NCBI GenBank assembly: GCA_963750065.1
Contig: CAVVPK010000012.1
Span: 248,001-312,000 of the forward strand
Direction: 5' to 3'
DNA from: CAVSRC01 sp963750065
Lineage (GTDB): Bacteria; Pseudomonadota; Alphaproteobacteria; Rhizobiales; Kaistiaceae
Length of the DNA stretch: 64,000 nucleotides
The notes beneath the pieces are model-generated. The model searched no databases and was not told where the DNA came from. It saw only the letters and a program-made list of their open reading frames with translations. Both the position numbers and the translations under genes were made by a program. Positions 17,416 to 25,650 of this stretch are shown here, piece by piece (the stretch's first letter is position 1; each line of letters opens with the position of its first letter).

Positions 17416-18189
17416 ATGACCACGCACGATTTCACCGCCATCCGCCTGTTCCTGCGCTCGACCCGCTTCATCGCCGGCTCGACGGTCGTGCTCGACCGCA
17501 ACCAGGCCAACTACCTGGTCAACGTCCTGCGTCTGTCGGACGGCGCCAGCATTGTCGTCTTTAACGGCCGCGACGGCGAATGGCGGGCGATCTTGCGCGG
17601 CGGCGGGCGCAAGTCGTGGAGCCTCGAGATCGGCGAGCCGTTGCGCGCCCAGCCGGCCCATCCCGACCTGCACTACATCTTCGCGCCGCTCAAGCAGGCG
17701 CGCCTCGACTACATGGTCCAGAAGGCGGTGGAAATGGGGGCGGGGCGGCTGCGCCCGGTGCTTACCCAGCACGGCCAGGTGAGCAAGGTGAACCTGGAAC
17801 GCATGGAATCGAACGCCATCGAGGCGGCCGAACAGTGCGGCATCCTCACCATTCCGGCGATCGACGAGCCGATCGCGCTGCGCCACCTGCTCGAAACCTG
17901 GCCGGGACGCGAGGACGGCCGCCGGCTGATCTTCTGCGACGAGGGCGAGGAGCGCGCCGATCCCCTGTCAATTCTGTCAGGGATGGCACCAGCGCCGCTG
18001 GCCGTCCTGATCGGCCCGGAGGGCGGCTTCTCGGTCGAGGAACGGCAATTGTTGCGCTCGCGGCCGTTTGTCATTGCCCTCCCGCTGGGACCCCGGATCC
18101 TGAGGGCGGACACAGCCGCCGTGGCCGCGCTGGCGCTCGTCCAGGCGGCGCTGGGGGACTGGCGGAGCGCGCCGCCCACCCCACATTGA
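17416..18189 (+). CDS. rsmE: 16S rRNA (uracil-1498-N3)-methyltransferase
   Basis: This 257-residue SPOUT-class methyltransferase methylates U1498 of 16S rRNA. An N-terminal PUA-like domain (RLFLRSTRFIAGSTVVLDR, YLVNVLRL) is followed by KQARLDYMVQKAVEMGAGRL. The C-terminal trefoil knot reads VLIGPEGGFSVEE, with PLGPRILRADTAAVAALALV near the end. These are the usual RsmE motifs. ATG 17416 fits the family length. gshA follows about 75 bases downstream in the same direction. Confidence 0.95.
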   Translation: MTTHDFTAIRLFLRSTRFIAGSTVVLDRNQANYLVNVLRLSDGASIVVFNGRDGEWRAILRGGGRKSWSLEIGEPLRAQPAHPDLHYIFAPLKQARLDYMVQKAVEMGAGRLRPVLTQHGQVSKVNLERMESNAIEAAEQCGILTIPAIDEPIALRHLLETWPGREDGRRLIFCDEGEERADPLSILSGMAPAPLAVLIGPEGGFSVEERQLLRSRPFVIALPLGPRILRADTAAVAALALVQAALGDWRSAPPTPH

Positions 18190-18265
18190 GCGGGCTTGCG
18201 CCCGGCCGGGACTCCTCTAATCTGCCGCCCCCGTCTCCCTCTAGCGCTCGGAAAGCCCGTCTCTA

Positions 18266-19639
18266 ATGGCACGCGACGTCTCTGACGCGACGCCGATCGA
18301 ATCCCGCGACCAACTCGTCGCCACGCTCGAATCGGGCTCGAAGCCGAGGTCCGAATGGCGGGTTGGCACCGAGCACGAGAAGTTCGGCTTCTACCTCGCT
18401 GACCTCACGCCGGTGCCTTATGAGGGACCGCGCGGCATCCGCCGCCTCCTGGAGGCGATGGAAGGGCTGCTCGGCTGGCATCCGATCGAAGACGAAGGCC
18501 GCATTATCGGCCTCACCGACCCGCTCGATCTCGGCGCCATATCGCTGGAGCCCGGCGGCCAGCTGGAACTTTCAGGTGCGCCGCTCAAGACTATCCACCA
18601 GACCTGCCGCGAGGTGAACGCCCACCTTGCCCAGGTGCGCGAATGCGCCACGCCGCTCGGCATCGGCTTCCTCGGCTCCGGCTTCTCGCCCAAATGGTCG
18701 CTCGGCGAGACGCCGGTGATGCCCAAGCAGCGCTACGACATCATGCGCGGCTACATGCCCAAGGTCGGCAGCCACGGCCTCGACATGATGCTGAGGACCT
18801 GCACCATCCAGGCCAACCTCGATTTTTCCGACGAGGCCGACATGGTGAGCAAGATGCGGGTGGCTCTCTCCTTGCAGCCGGTGGTCACCGCGCTCTTCGC
18901 CAATTCGCCCTTCGCCGACGGCAAGCCCAACGGCTTCCAATCCTATCGCGCCGAGATGTGGCGCGACACCGATCGGGCGCGCACCGGCATGTTGCCGTTC
19001 GCCTTCGAGGACGGTTTCGGCTTCGAGCGTTATGTCGACTGGGCGCTCGACGTGCCGATGTATTTCGTCAAGCGCGGCGACCGCTATTTCGACGTCACTG
19101 GCACCACCTTCCGCAGCTACCTCGCCGGCAGCCTCGACAACAGCCTGCCCGACGCCCAGCCGACCATGGCGGACTGGAAGAACCATCTCTCCACGCTGTT
19201 CCCCGAGGTGCGCCTCAAGAACTACCTCGAGATGCGCGGCGCCGACGGCGGCCCGGGCCGGCGCATCTGTGCCGTGCCGGCGCTGTGGGTCGGGCTGCTC
19301 TACGATCCGGCCTCCCTCGACGGCGCCTGGCAGATCGTCAAGGACTGGTCCGGCGCCGATCGCGAAGCTCTGCGCGACGCCGTGCCGAGAGACGGGCTGA
19401 AGGCGACCGTGCATGGCCGCACCGTCCGTGATATCGGCCGCGACATCGTGGCGCTCGCACGTGCAGGACTCGCCCGGCGCTCCTATCTCAATGGTGAGGG
19501 TATCGACGAGACGATCTTCCTGTCGTCCATCGAGGAGGTTCTGGCCAGCGGAATGACCCCGGCGGACCAGATCATGCGCGAATATGAGCGCGACTGGCAT
19601 GGCAACATCGACAAGATCTTCGAGGCTTATGCCTACTAG
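18266..19639 (+). CDS. gshA: Glutamate-cysteine ligase
   Basis: This 457-residue enzyme makes gamma-glutamylcysteine, the first step of glutathione synthesis, in the cytoplasm. It is of the plant/alphaproteobacterial type: VGTEHEKFGFYLADLTPVPY near residue 35 contains the metal- and glutamate-binding residues. FLGSGFSPKWSLGETPVMPK, MLRTCTIQANLDFSDEADM and GTTFRSYLAGS are typical. The stop codon (19637-19639) lies within the left end of a 271-bp inverted-repeat element, so its mRNA ends in a very large potential hairpin. Confidence 0.95.
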   Translation: MARDVSDATPIESRDQLVATLESGSKPRSEWRVGTEHEKFGFYLADLTPVPYEGPRGIRRLLEAMEGLLGWHPIEDEGRIIGLTDPLDLGAISLEPGGQLELSGAPLKTIHQTCREVNAHLAQVRECATPLGIGFLGSGFSPKWSLGETPVMPKQRYDIMRGYMPKVGSHGLDMMLRTCTIQANLDFSDEADMVSKMRVALSLQPVVTALFANSPFADGKPNGFQSYRAEMWRDTDRARTGMLPFAFEDGFGFERYVDWALDVPMYFVKRGDRYFDVTGTTFRSYLAGSLDNSLPDAQPTMADWKNHLSTLFPEVRLKNYLEMRGADGGPGRRICAVPALWVGLLYDPASLDGAWQIVKDWSGADREALRDAVPRDGLKATVHGRTVRDIGRDIVALARAGLARRSYLNGEGIDETIFLSSIEEVLASGMTPADQIMREYERDWHGNIDKIFEAYAY

Positions 19640-19908
19640 AGCCGTTTATAGCCAGATAGAACCAATTCCGTTTCTCGACCGGCGGAGCGATCCGGCGTCG
19701 AGACCGGCGAAGGGCGATGTGGGGCATCGGGCAAGCCGGGATCGGCGTCGGGCGCCCGCCGCTCGGAAACCCCGAGGGACGGGCGCTTTTGCGTCGTTAT
19801 CGTCGCCGTCGGTCTCGGCCGGACCCCGGGTACGCCCTTCGACCGCCGGCTTGATCCTGTCGCAAAATCGCTCCGTCGGAATGGTTCTATCTGGCTATAA
19901 AGGGCTCT
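19638..19908. repeat. Inverted-repeat element (MITE-like) at the gshA 3' end
   Basis: Left end 19638-19670 and right end 19877-19908 are complementary over 32-33 bases with one mismatch and one single-base indel (core TTTATAGCCAGATAGAACC). Further inward the arms stay partly complementary, for example CGGAGCGAT and CGAAGGGCG on the left against the same words on the complement of the right arm. A short hairpin around GCGCCCGTCCCTCGGGG forms the middle. No credible gene lies inside; the ORFs in it mirror each other across the palindrome. It may be a non-autonomous mobile element or repeated intergenic element, and it could also terminate gshA transcription. Confidence 0.7.
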
Positions 19909-20015
19909 CAGGAATCGAGCCGCTTTGGCAAAGAGTGGTTTGATCCCGGTCAAGGTGGCCGACGCCGCCCGACCCGATGCTGGCCGGCGAAGGGATTAGG
20001 TGGAGGGGGAATACA

Positions 20016-20867
20016 ATGAATAATACGGTCAATACTATCAATGACATGCATGTCGTCGTCGATCTCAGCGGTGCCCGCCGCCCGACGGTGATCGCGGCCG
20101 ATCTTGCGCGCCTGCTCGATGCGCATCTGACCGGCGTCGCGCTCGCCTTCGAGCCGGTGGTGCCCGTCTATACGATGACCACGCCGCTGCCGACCGACCT
20201 CATCGTCGCCGCCCACGAGCAGGCCGTGAACGATGCCAAGGCGGCTGCCGCCGCCTTCGTAAAGGTCGCCGAAGCTGCCGGTGTGCGCTACGAGTCGCGC
20301 ACCACCGAATTGGTGGGCGGCGACGGGCTGGAAGGCGTGACGCGTAGTCTGGCATTGAGCGACCTGCTGGTCGTCGGCCAGCAGAACCCTGATGCACCCG
20401 AGCCGATGCGCGAGGCGCTGATCGAGGCGATGCTCTTCCAGTCGGGTGCCCCGATCCTCATCGTCCCCTATGCCGGGGTCGAGGCGTTCACGCCCGGCCG
20501 CGCTATCGTCGCGTGGGACGGCAGCGCCGCGGCGGCGCACGCCGTGCGTGCCTCCCTGCCGCTCCTCCATCTCGCCAGGGAGGTGGTGGTTGTCATCGTC
20601 AAGGAGCACATCAAGCGCTCGACCGAACTCGCCGGCGCCGATATCGCCACCCATCTCGCCCGCCACGACCTGCATGTCGAGGTGCGTGAGATCACCAATG
20701 CCACCGGCGATATCGGCCAGACCATCCTCAGCTTCGCCGCCGATGAAGCGGCCGACTGGATGGTGATGGGCGGTTACGGCCACAGCCGCATGCGCGAGTT
20801 CTTCCTCGGCGGGGCGACGCGCGGCATCCTGGAATCGATGACCCTGCCGGTACTGATGGCGCATTAG
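20016..20867 (+). CDS. Universal stress protein with two UspA domains
   Basis: This 283-residue cytoplasmic protein has tandem Usp folds. The first half (VVVDLSGARRPTVIAADLAR) is a diverged copy. The second half carries the better conserved GRAIVAWDGSAAAAHAVRAS and ends with the UspA C-terminal motif MGGYGHSRMREFFLGGATRG, the G-2x-G-9x-G(S/T)-like nucleotide-binding segment. ATG 20016 follows a strong GTGGAGGGGG ribosome site. The role is general stress survival; no specific partner is evident. Confidence 0.9.
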   Translation: MNNTVNTINDMHVVVDLSGARRPTVIAADLARLLDAHLTGVALAFEPVVPVYTMTTPLPTDLIVAAHEQAVNDAKAAAAAFVKVAEAAGVRYESRTTELVGGDGLEGVTRSLALSDLLVVGQQNPDAPEPMREALIEAMLFQSGAPILIVPYAGVEAFTPGRAIVAWDGSAAAAHAVRASLPLLHLAREVVVVIVKEHIKRSTELAGADIATHLARHDLHVEVREITNATGDIGQTILSFAADEAADWMVMGGYGHSRMREFFLGGATRGILESMTLPVLMAH

Positions 20868-20880
20868 GCGCCGCCCGAAC

Positions 20881-20910
20881 GAAAAAGGCCCGCCGAGTGA
20901 ACGGCGGGCC
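20881..20910 (-). terminator. Rho-independent terminator for the DUF1127 gene (bidirectional)
   Basis: A perfect 9-bp stem GGCCCGCCG/CGGCGGGCC (20887-20895 with 20902-20910) is preceded by AAAAA on the plus strand, which is a T-run after the stem on the minus strand. It lies 100 bases beyond the end of the minus-strand gene and 14 bases after the plus-strand stress-protein gene. Confidence 0.75.
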
Positions 20911-21010
20911 AGGTTGCCGGAGCTTCCAAGGGACCAGCAGCTCCGCTGAATCTATGTGCCCGGGCAATCGCTCTGCCGGCCGGCGGCCGGGAGCAGGCAG
21001 CCCCGTTTCA

Positions 21011-21334
21011 TCACCGGCGCCGGAGATAGCCCTGCCGCGCCAGCCGTTCGTGGGCCTCGGCGCGGGAGGCAGTGCGTCGCTCAAGCGAAAAGGCCCCGAG
21101 GCGATAGGACGGGTCGTCGCCAATCGGCGAGGCCAGGGCGGCGTGGACGTCACCCGGTGTCAGCCCGATGTCGCGCAGCATGTGCGCGTCCCACTCCACC
21201 AGCCGGGCGACCGCACGGCGGTTTCGCGCCGCGCGCCAGAGGGTGACGAGGCGGGCAAGACCGGCTCCGACAAGCTGCCACAGCTTTTCGCCGGCGCCGG
21301 CCGACGTGCTCTGGGAAAGTTCGGTGGTGGCCAT
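21011..21334 (-). CDS. DUF1127 (YjiS-like) domain protein
   Basis: This 107-residue arginine-rich protein contains the DUF1127 core RAVARLVEWDAHMLRDIGL (about residues 40-58) and a C-terminal extension. Family members in alphaproteobacteria are small, stress- or stationary-phase-related proteins, some of which bind RNA; several are activated by the LysR regulator VtlR in Brucella. The LysR gene divergent from this one resembles that regulator, and an inverted repeat lies between them. The exact role is unknown. Confidence 0.8.
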   Translation of the reverse strand: MATTELSQSTSAGAGEKLWQLVGAGLARLVTLWRAARNRRAVARLVEWDAHMLRDIGLTPGDVHAALASPIGDDPSYRLGAFSLERRTASRAEAHERLARQGYLRRR

Positions 21335-21434
21335 TCTCGTGCTCCTTCGGGTCGTCCAAGGCCCCTCTGCGGCCCATCCGTGGGCAGGGTTAGGAGTCTC
21401 GGTGTTGCGGCGACACCCGGTTTATGCAGGAGCG

Positions 21435-21466
21435 ATATTGATCATTCCAACGAATGTTTCTAATAT
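21435..21466. promoter_or_regulatory. Inverted repeat between DUF1127 and LysR genes
   Basis: CATTC-CAAC-GAATG (21443-21456) is a perfect 5-bp inverted repeat with a four-base centre. It is flanked by ATATTG on the left and TAATAT on the right, which extends the symmetry. It lies about 40 bases before the LysR ATG and 110 bases before the divergent DUF1127 gene. The position is typical for a LysR binding site at a divergent promoter. Binding is inferred. Confidence 0.45.
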
Positions 21467-21504
21467 CTGCCATCGCTTTGGTTGATGAACTTTCGGAGGC
21501 AGAA

Positions 21505-22383
21505 ATGGCCGCCACGCTCGATCTCGATCAGTTGCGCACCTTCATCGCCATCGTCGAAACCGGCAGCTTCACGAAGGCGGCGGACGTGGTCTTCAAGACC
21601 CAGTCGGCGGTGTCGATGCAGATGCGCCGGCTGGAGGAGCGCATCGGCAAGCCGATCTTCGAGCGCGACGGACGCGCCTCCCGGCTGACCGAAGAGGGCG
21701 AGCGGCTGCTCGGCTTCGCCCGCCGCATGATGCGGCTGAACGACGAGACCGTCTCCGCCTTCGACGATACCGAGCTCTCCGGTTCCGTGCGCCTGGGCAC
21801 CCCGGACGATTACGCCGACCGCTTCCTGCCCGAGGTACTGGCGCGCTTCGCCCGCTCCAACCCGCGCGTCGAGGTGTCGGTGGTCTGCGACCAGTCTTCC
21901 GAGCTGATCCGCCAGGCCCGTGCCGGAGACATCGACCTCGGCATCGTCACCCGTTGCGGCGAGGATAATGTCGAGGTGATCCGCCAGGAGCCGCTGCTCT
22001 GGGTCACCTCGGCCCACCATATGGCTGAGGAAGAGGAGGTGTTGCCGCTGGCGCTGTCGAAACCGCCCTGCATGTGGCGTGCGGCGGCCATCGAGGCGCT
22101 GACCGCCGCCGGCCGCAAATACCGCGTGCTCTACCAGAGCTCCAATGCCACCGCGACGGCGGCGGCGGTTCTTGCTGGTCTGGCCGTCAGCGTGCTTGCC
22201 GAATCGGCATTGCGGCCGGGCATGCGGGTGCTCGGAGAGACCGAGGATTTTCCGCGCCTGCCGGTCTGCCAGATCGGTCTGGTGCGCTCATGGAAGCGGC
22301 CGGCCTCGCCGATCGTCGATGCGCTGGCCGAGCACATCGTGTCGTCCCTCGACAACCTGTCGGTGCCGGCTGTCGCTGCCTGA
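21505..22383 (+). CDS. LysR-family regulator resembling LsrB/VtlR
   Basis: This 292-residue LysR-type regulator has an N-terminal helix-turn-helix (LDQLRTFIAIVETGSFTKAA, then KTQSAVSMQMRRLEERIGKP) and a periplasmic-binding-like effector domain (GSVRLGTPDDYADRFLPEVL). The run TPDDYADRFLPE and the end AVLAGLAVSVLAESALRPGM match my memory of rhizobial LsrB and Brucella VtlR, which control redox and envelope genes, AbcR small RNAs and DUF1127 genes. ATG 21505 follows GGAGG at a good distance; a longer frame starts at 21454. It is divergent from a DUF1127 gene and upstream of a peroxiredoxin gene, which fits a redox role. Confidence 0.85.
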   Translation: MAATLDLDQLRTFIAIVETGSFTKAADVVFKTQSAVSMQMRRLEERIGKPIFERDGRASRLTEEGERLLGFARRMMRLNDETVSAFDDTELSGSVRLGTPDDYADRFLPEVLARFARSNPRVEVSVVCDQSSELIRQARAGDIDLGIVTRCGEDNVEVIRQEPLLWVTSAHHMAEEEEVLPLALSKPPCMWRAAAIEALTAAGRKYRVLYQSSNATATAAAVLAGLAVSVLAESALRPGMRVLGETEDFPRLPVCQIGLVRSWKRPASPIVDALAEHIVSSLDNLSVPAVAA

Positions 22384-22532
22384 TCCCTGCCGGCAAGAAT
22401 GGAAATGCGCCGGCGGCGCCATCCGCCGAACGCCTTTCCCCGTCAGCCCGAGCGCGGCGAAAAGCCTCGCTTGAAGCCATGGGGGGCGGCGCCTTACATG
22501 CCGGTCAGGAATTTGGAACAGGAGTAGTTATA

Positions 22533-23189
22533 ATGGCACTGCGCATTGGCGACATCGCACCGGATTTCGAGGCCGAAACCACCGAGGGCAAGATTCGCTT
22601 TCATCAGTGGCTGGGTGATAGCTGGGGCATCCTTTTCTCCCACCCGAAGGACTTCACGCCCATCTGCACCACCGAGCTCGGCACCGCCGCCAAGCTCAAG
22701 CCGGACTTCGACAGGCGCAACGTCAAGCTGATCGGCCTCAGCGCCGACCCGGTCGACAGCCACGGCAAATGGGCCAAGGACATCGAGGAGACCCAGGGGG
22801 CGGCGCTCAATTTCCCCATGATCGGCGACGCCGACCTCACGGTCTCAAAGCTCTATGACATGCTTCCGGCCGCCGCCGACCCGTCCGGCCCGCGCACCGC
22901 CGCCGACAACCAGACCGTGCGCACGGTCTACGTCATTGGCCCCGACAAGAAGATCAAGCTTATGATGGCCTATCCCATGTCGACCGGGCGCAACTTCGAC
23001 GAGATCCTGCGCGCCGTCGATTCCATTCAGCTCACCGCCAAGTTCAAGGTGGCGACGCCTGCCAACTGGAAGCCGGGCGAGGATGTCGTCATCGGCGGAT
23101 CGCTCAGCAATGACGAGGCCAGGAAGATCTGGCCGGCCGGCTGGAAGGAGCCGAAGCCCTATATCCGCATCGTGCCGCAGCCGAAGTAA
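22533..23189 (+). CDS. Peroxiredoxin (1-Cys, Prx6 type)
   Basis: This 218-residue thiol peroxidase of the AhpC/TSA superfamily has its peroxidatic Cys in SHPKDFTPICTTELG (about residue 48). The supporting Arg lies near VRTVYVIGPDKKIK. The length and the C-terminal region (PANWKPGEDVVIGGSLSNDE) are those of the Prx6 subgroup, and no resolving Cys is evident. It reduces hydrogen peroxide or organic peroxides in the cytoplasm. It lies 150 bases downstream of the LysR gene in the same direction and may belong to its response. Confidence 0.92.
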   Translation: MALRIGDIAPDFEAETTEGKIRFHQWLGDSWGILFSHPKDFTPICTTELGTAAKLKPDFDRRNVKLIGLSADPVDSHGKWAKDIEETQGAALNFPMIGDADLTVSKLYDMLPAAADPSGPRTAADNQTVRTVYVIGPDKKIKLMMAYPMSTGRNFDEILRAVDSIQLTAKFKVATPANWKPGEDVVIGGSLSNDEARKIWPAGWKEPKPYIRIVPQPK

Positions 23190-23217
23190 CCGGCGCCACG
23201 GCAACAGAAAGACCTCG

Positions 23218-23246
23218 ACGGCGCGGCTTCGGCCGCGCCGTTTTCA
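23218..23246 (+). terminator. Rho-independent terminator after peroxiredoxin gene
   Basis: A 10-bp perfect GC-rich stem (23218-23227 with 23232-23241) closed by a TTCG tetraloop is followed by TTTTC. It lies 28 bases after the stop codon and separates the gene from the convergent phosphoesterase. Confidence 0.85.
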
Positions 23247-23252
23247 TTTGCG

Positions 23253-23978
23253 TCACAGAAATCGGTACTCCGTCCCCTCCAGCACCAGGCAGGTGAGGGT
23301 GCCGCCGTAGACCGCGCCGGTGTCGATGCCAATGCGGTTGGGCAGCACCTCGGGTGCGGTGACCGGCGTGTGGCCATGGACCACGACGACGCCGTGGTCG
23401 CTGCCGTCCCAAAGGAAGTCCTCACGGATCCACATCAGGTCCTGCGGGTCCTGGTCCGCCAGCGGCACGCCCGGCCTTATGCCGGCATGGACGAACAGAT
23501 AGTCGCCGAAGCGCGCGGTGAGCGGCAGGCTCTCGAGGAAGGCGCGGTGTGCCGCCGGCACGGCCTCGGCAAGGAGCTGCGACAGGCGGCGGTAATCGAA
23601 GCGGCCGAACAGCGAACGGCTCGGCGTGACGCCATAGGAGCGCAGAGTCGCGTCGCCGCCATTGTCGAGCCAGATCGGCCCACGAAGCTCGGGTTCGGTG
23701 AAGAAGCCGGCGAACAGCGCATCGTGGTTGCCCTTGAGGCAGATCACCTGGCGATCGGTAGCCGTCATCTCTGCCAGCCGTGCGATGACGCCGGCCGAAT
23801 CGTCGCCGCGGTCGGTGTAGTCGCCGATGTGGATGATGCGGTGGTCGTTGATCGGGCGGGTGGCCAGGTCGGCGGCGATGGCCGCATGTGCCGCCGCCAG
23901 CATGGCGTCGCATCCATGTACGTCGCCGATGGCATAGAGCCGCAGGCCCTCAGGGGTGCGAGATTGGCCCAGGCGCAT
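23253..23978 (-). CDS. Metallophosphoesterase (serine/threonine protein phosphatase type)
   Basis: This 241-residue calcineurin-like phosphoesterase carries the binuclear-metal motifs in order: GDVHG (about residue 18), IGDYTDRGDDS (about residue 52), CLKGNHDALF (about residue 80), then HAGIRPGVPL and VHGHTP. This arrangement is that of bacterial PPP-type protein phosphatases and ApaH-like enzymes. The substrate cannot be decided from sequence. It is divergent from the amidotransferase gene at 24056. Confidence 0.88.
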   Translation of the reverse strand: MRLGQSRTPEGLRLYAIGDVHGCDAMLAAAHAAIAADLATRPINDHRIIHIGDYTDRGDDSAGVIARLAEMTATDRQVICLKGNHDALFAGFFTEPELRGPIWLDNGGDATLRSYGVTPSRSLFGRFDYRRLSQLLAEAVPAAHRAFLESLPLTARFGDYLFVHAGIRPGVPLADQDPQDLMWIREDFLWDGSDHGVVVVHGHTPVTAPEVLPNRIGIDTGAVYGGTLTCLVLEGTEYRFL

Positions 23979-24055
23979 CCGTTCCGTCCTCTGCTTTACC
24001 GCGCTCGTTTCGCCGCCGTGACCATGCTACCAAGTCTCAGCTGTGGATTGCGACG

Positions 24056-24757
24056 ATGCGTGCACTGATCATCGAAAACTATACCGGGACGACGCTCGGC
24101 CAGGTCGGCACCGCGCTGGCCGAAGCCGGCATCGAGACCGACCTGCGCCGCGTCTGGAACGGGACGGCGCTGCCCCGCGGCCCGAATGGCTACGACGCTC
24201 TGGTGGTGCTCGGCGGCGAGCAGAGCGCCATCGACGACGCCGAGCATCCCTACCTGCCGAAGGTCGCGGCGCTGACCCGCGCTTTCGGCGAAGCTGACAA
24301 GGCTGTGCTCGGCATCTGCCTGGGAGCCCAGCTCGTCGCCCGCGGCCACGGCGCCGAGAATATCCTCGGCCGCCCCATCGAATTCGGCTGGCGAGAGGTG
24401 AAGCCGACCGAAGCCGGACGCAGCGATCCAGTGCTCTCGGCGCTGGGCGAGGGGGCGCCGCTGTTCCACTGGCACCTCGACACCTTCAGCCTGCCGCCAG
24501 GCGCGGCGCATCTGGCGTCGAGCGCCATGACCGAGAACCAAGCCTTCCGTATCGGCCGAGCCGTCTACGGCATCCAGTTCCATTTCGAGGCGGACCGGAA
24601 GCTGGTCGAGAGCTGGAACCAGGATTTCGCCGACGTGATCGCCGAGGAGACGCCCGACTGGCCTGAGCGCCACCGACGCGAGGCCGCACGCCATGGCGAG
24701 GCGGCCGATACCGCCGGCTTGGCACTCGCCCGCGCCTGGGTGAAGCTCATCGGGTGA
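24056..24757 (+). CDS. Class-I glutamine amidotransferase-like protein
   Basis: This 233-residue stand-alone class-I amidotransferase (GMP synthase-like) has its nucleophile Cys in AVLGICLGAQLVARG (about residue 86). The His-Glu pair lies in YGIQFHFEADRK. ATG 24056 (MRALIIENYTGT) gives the family length. Stand-alone members often act on polyamine or amino-acid conjugates, or remain uncharacterised. No partner synthetase is adjacent, so its substrate is open. Confidence 0.85.
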   Translation: MRALIIENYTGTTLGQVGTALAEAGIETDLRRVWNGTALPRGPNGYDALVVLGGEQSAIDDAEHPYLPKVAALTRAFGEADKAVLGICLGAQLVARGHGAENILGRPIEFGWREVKPTEAGRSDPVLSALGEGAPLFHWHLDTFSLPPGAAHLASSAMTENQAFRIGRAVYGIQFHFEADRKLVESWNQDFADVIAEETPDWPERHRREAARHGEAADTAGLALARAWVKLIG

Positions 24758-24861
24758 GAAAGCCGTTTTCAAAGGCGGAGGGAGGGTAATAGACCCCCTC
24801 GGCCTTCCCTCCGGAGGCGGGTAGAATGCCCGCTCCACCGGGATCTTCAGGGGATACGTCC

Positions 24862-25650
24862 ATGAAATCATTCGTCATTCTTGCTGCGGCGCTAGCCGCG
24901 ACCGTGGCCGTCGCGCATGCCGATTCGCTGCCCGACCTCAAGGGCCGAACCGTGATCGCGGTGACCGAGAACGCCTACACGCCGCTCAACTTCGCCGACC
25001 CCAAGACCGGACAGGGCATCGGCTGGGAGTACGACGCGGTCAACGAGATCGCCAAGCGTCTAAACTTCAAGGTCGACTGGAAGCTGTCGAGCTGGGACAC
25101 CATGATCCAGGGCGTCCAGCAGGGCCTCTATGACATGGGCATGGACGGCATCAGCATTACCGCCGACCGCGCAAAGCAGGTCGACTTCTCCATTCCCTAC
25201 ATGCTGTCGCAGCAGTTCATGCTGGTGCGTCCCGACGAGACGCGCTTCACCGACGCCAAGTCGCTCGGCGCTGGCGATTTCCTCATCGGCGCCCAGGCGG
25301 GCACGACCAACTTCTACACCGCGCTTGACGTGACCGGCACCGATGACAAGAACCCGAGCCCGCGCATCAAGCTGTTCGACACCTTCGGTGCGACGGTGCA
25401 GGCGCTGAAGGCCGGCGATGTCGATGCCGTGTTCATGGATAACGCTTCGGCCGCCGGCTACATGGGCGCCTCGCCCAAATCGTTCAAGGTCGCCGGCGAC
25501 CCGGTCGGCCACGACGAATTCGGCTTCATCTTCAAGAAGGGCTCGGACCTCGTGCAGCCGGTCGATGCGGCCATCAAGTCGATGAAGGACGACGGCACGC
25601 TCGACGCGCTCAACAAGAAGTGGTTCTTCGACTACAACAACCAGCAGTGA
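24862..25650 (+). CDS. Amino-acid ABC transporter substrate-binding protein
   Basis: This 262-residue family 3 solute-binding protein has a signal peptide (MKSFVILAAALAATVAVAHA). The mature part shows IAVTENAYTPLNFADPKTGQ, then GWEYDAVNEIAKRLNFKVDW and the family signature. It binds a polar or charged amino acid in the periplasm; the exact ligand is not readable. ATG 24862 is chosen over the upstream frame start at 24826 because of the signal peptide. The permease gene overlaps its stop by four bases. The leader (24777-24812) can form a G-rich/C-rich hairpin of unknown meaning. Confidence 0.88.
   Translation: MKSFVILAAALAATVAVAHADSLPDLKGRTVIAVTENAYTPLNFADPKTGQGIGWEYDAVNEIAKRLNFKVDWKLSSWDTMIQGVQQGLYDMGMDGISITADRAKQVDFSIPYMLSQQFMLVRPDETRFTDAKSLGAGDFLIGAQAGTTNFYTALDVTGTDDKNPSPRIKLFDTFGATVQALKAGDVDAVFMDNASAAGYMGASPKSFKVAGDPVGHDEFGFIFKKGSDLVQPVDAAIKSMKDDGTLDALNKKWFFDYNNQQ

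Noticed and set aside
19584..19953. Frames of 105-119 codons on both strands in the element after gshA
   Set aside because: Both end or begin in the same repeated sequence (YSQIEP, VLSGYK), because the DNA is a palindrome; no independent coding signal.
22384..22532. Possible AbcR small RNA between the LysR and peroxiredoxin genes
   Set aside because: There is no convincing promoter, terminator or CUCCCA-type loop in these bases.
24777..24812. Possible attenuator hairpin before the amino-acid-binding protein gene
   Set aside because: The G-rich and C-rich arms pair imperfectly and there is no T-run; too weak to list as a regulatory feature.
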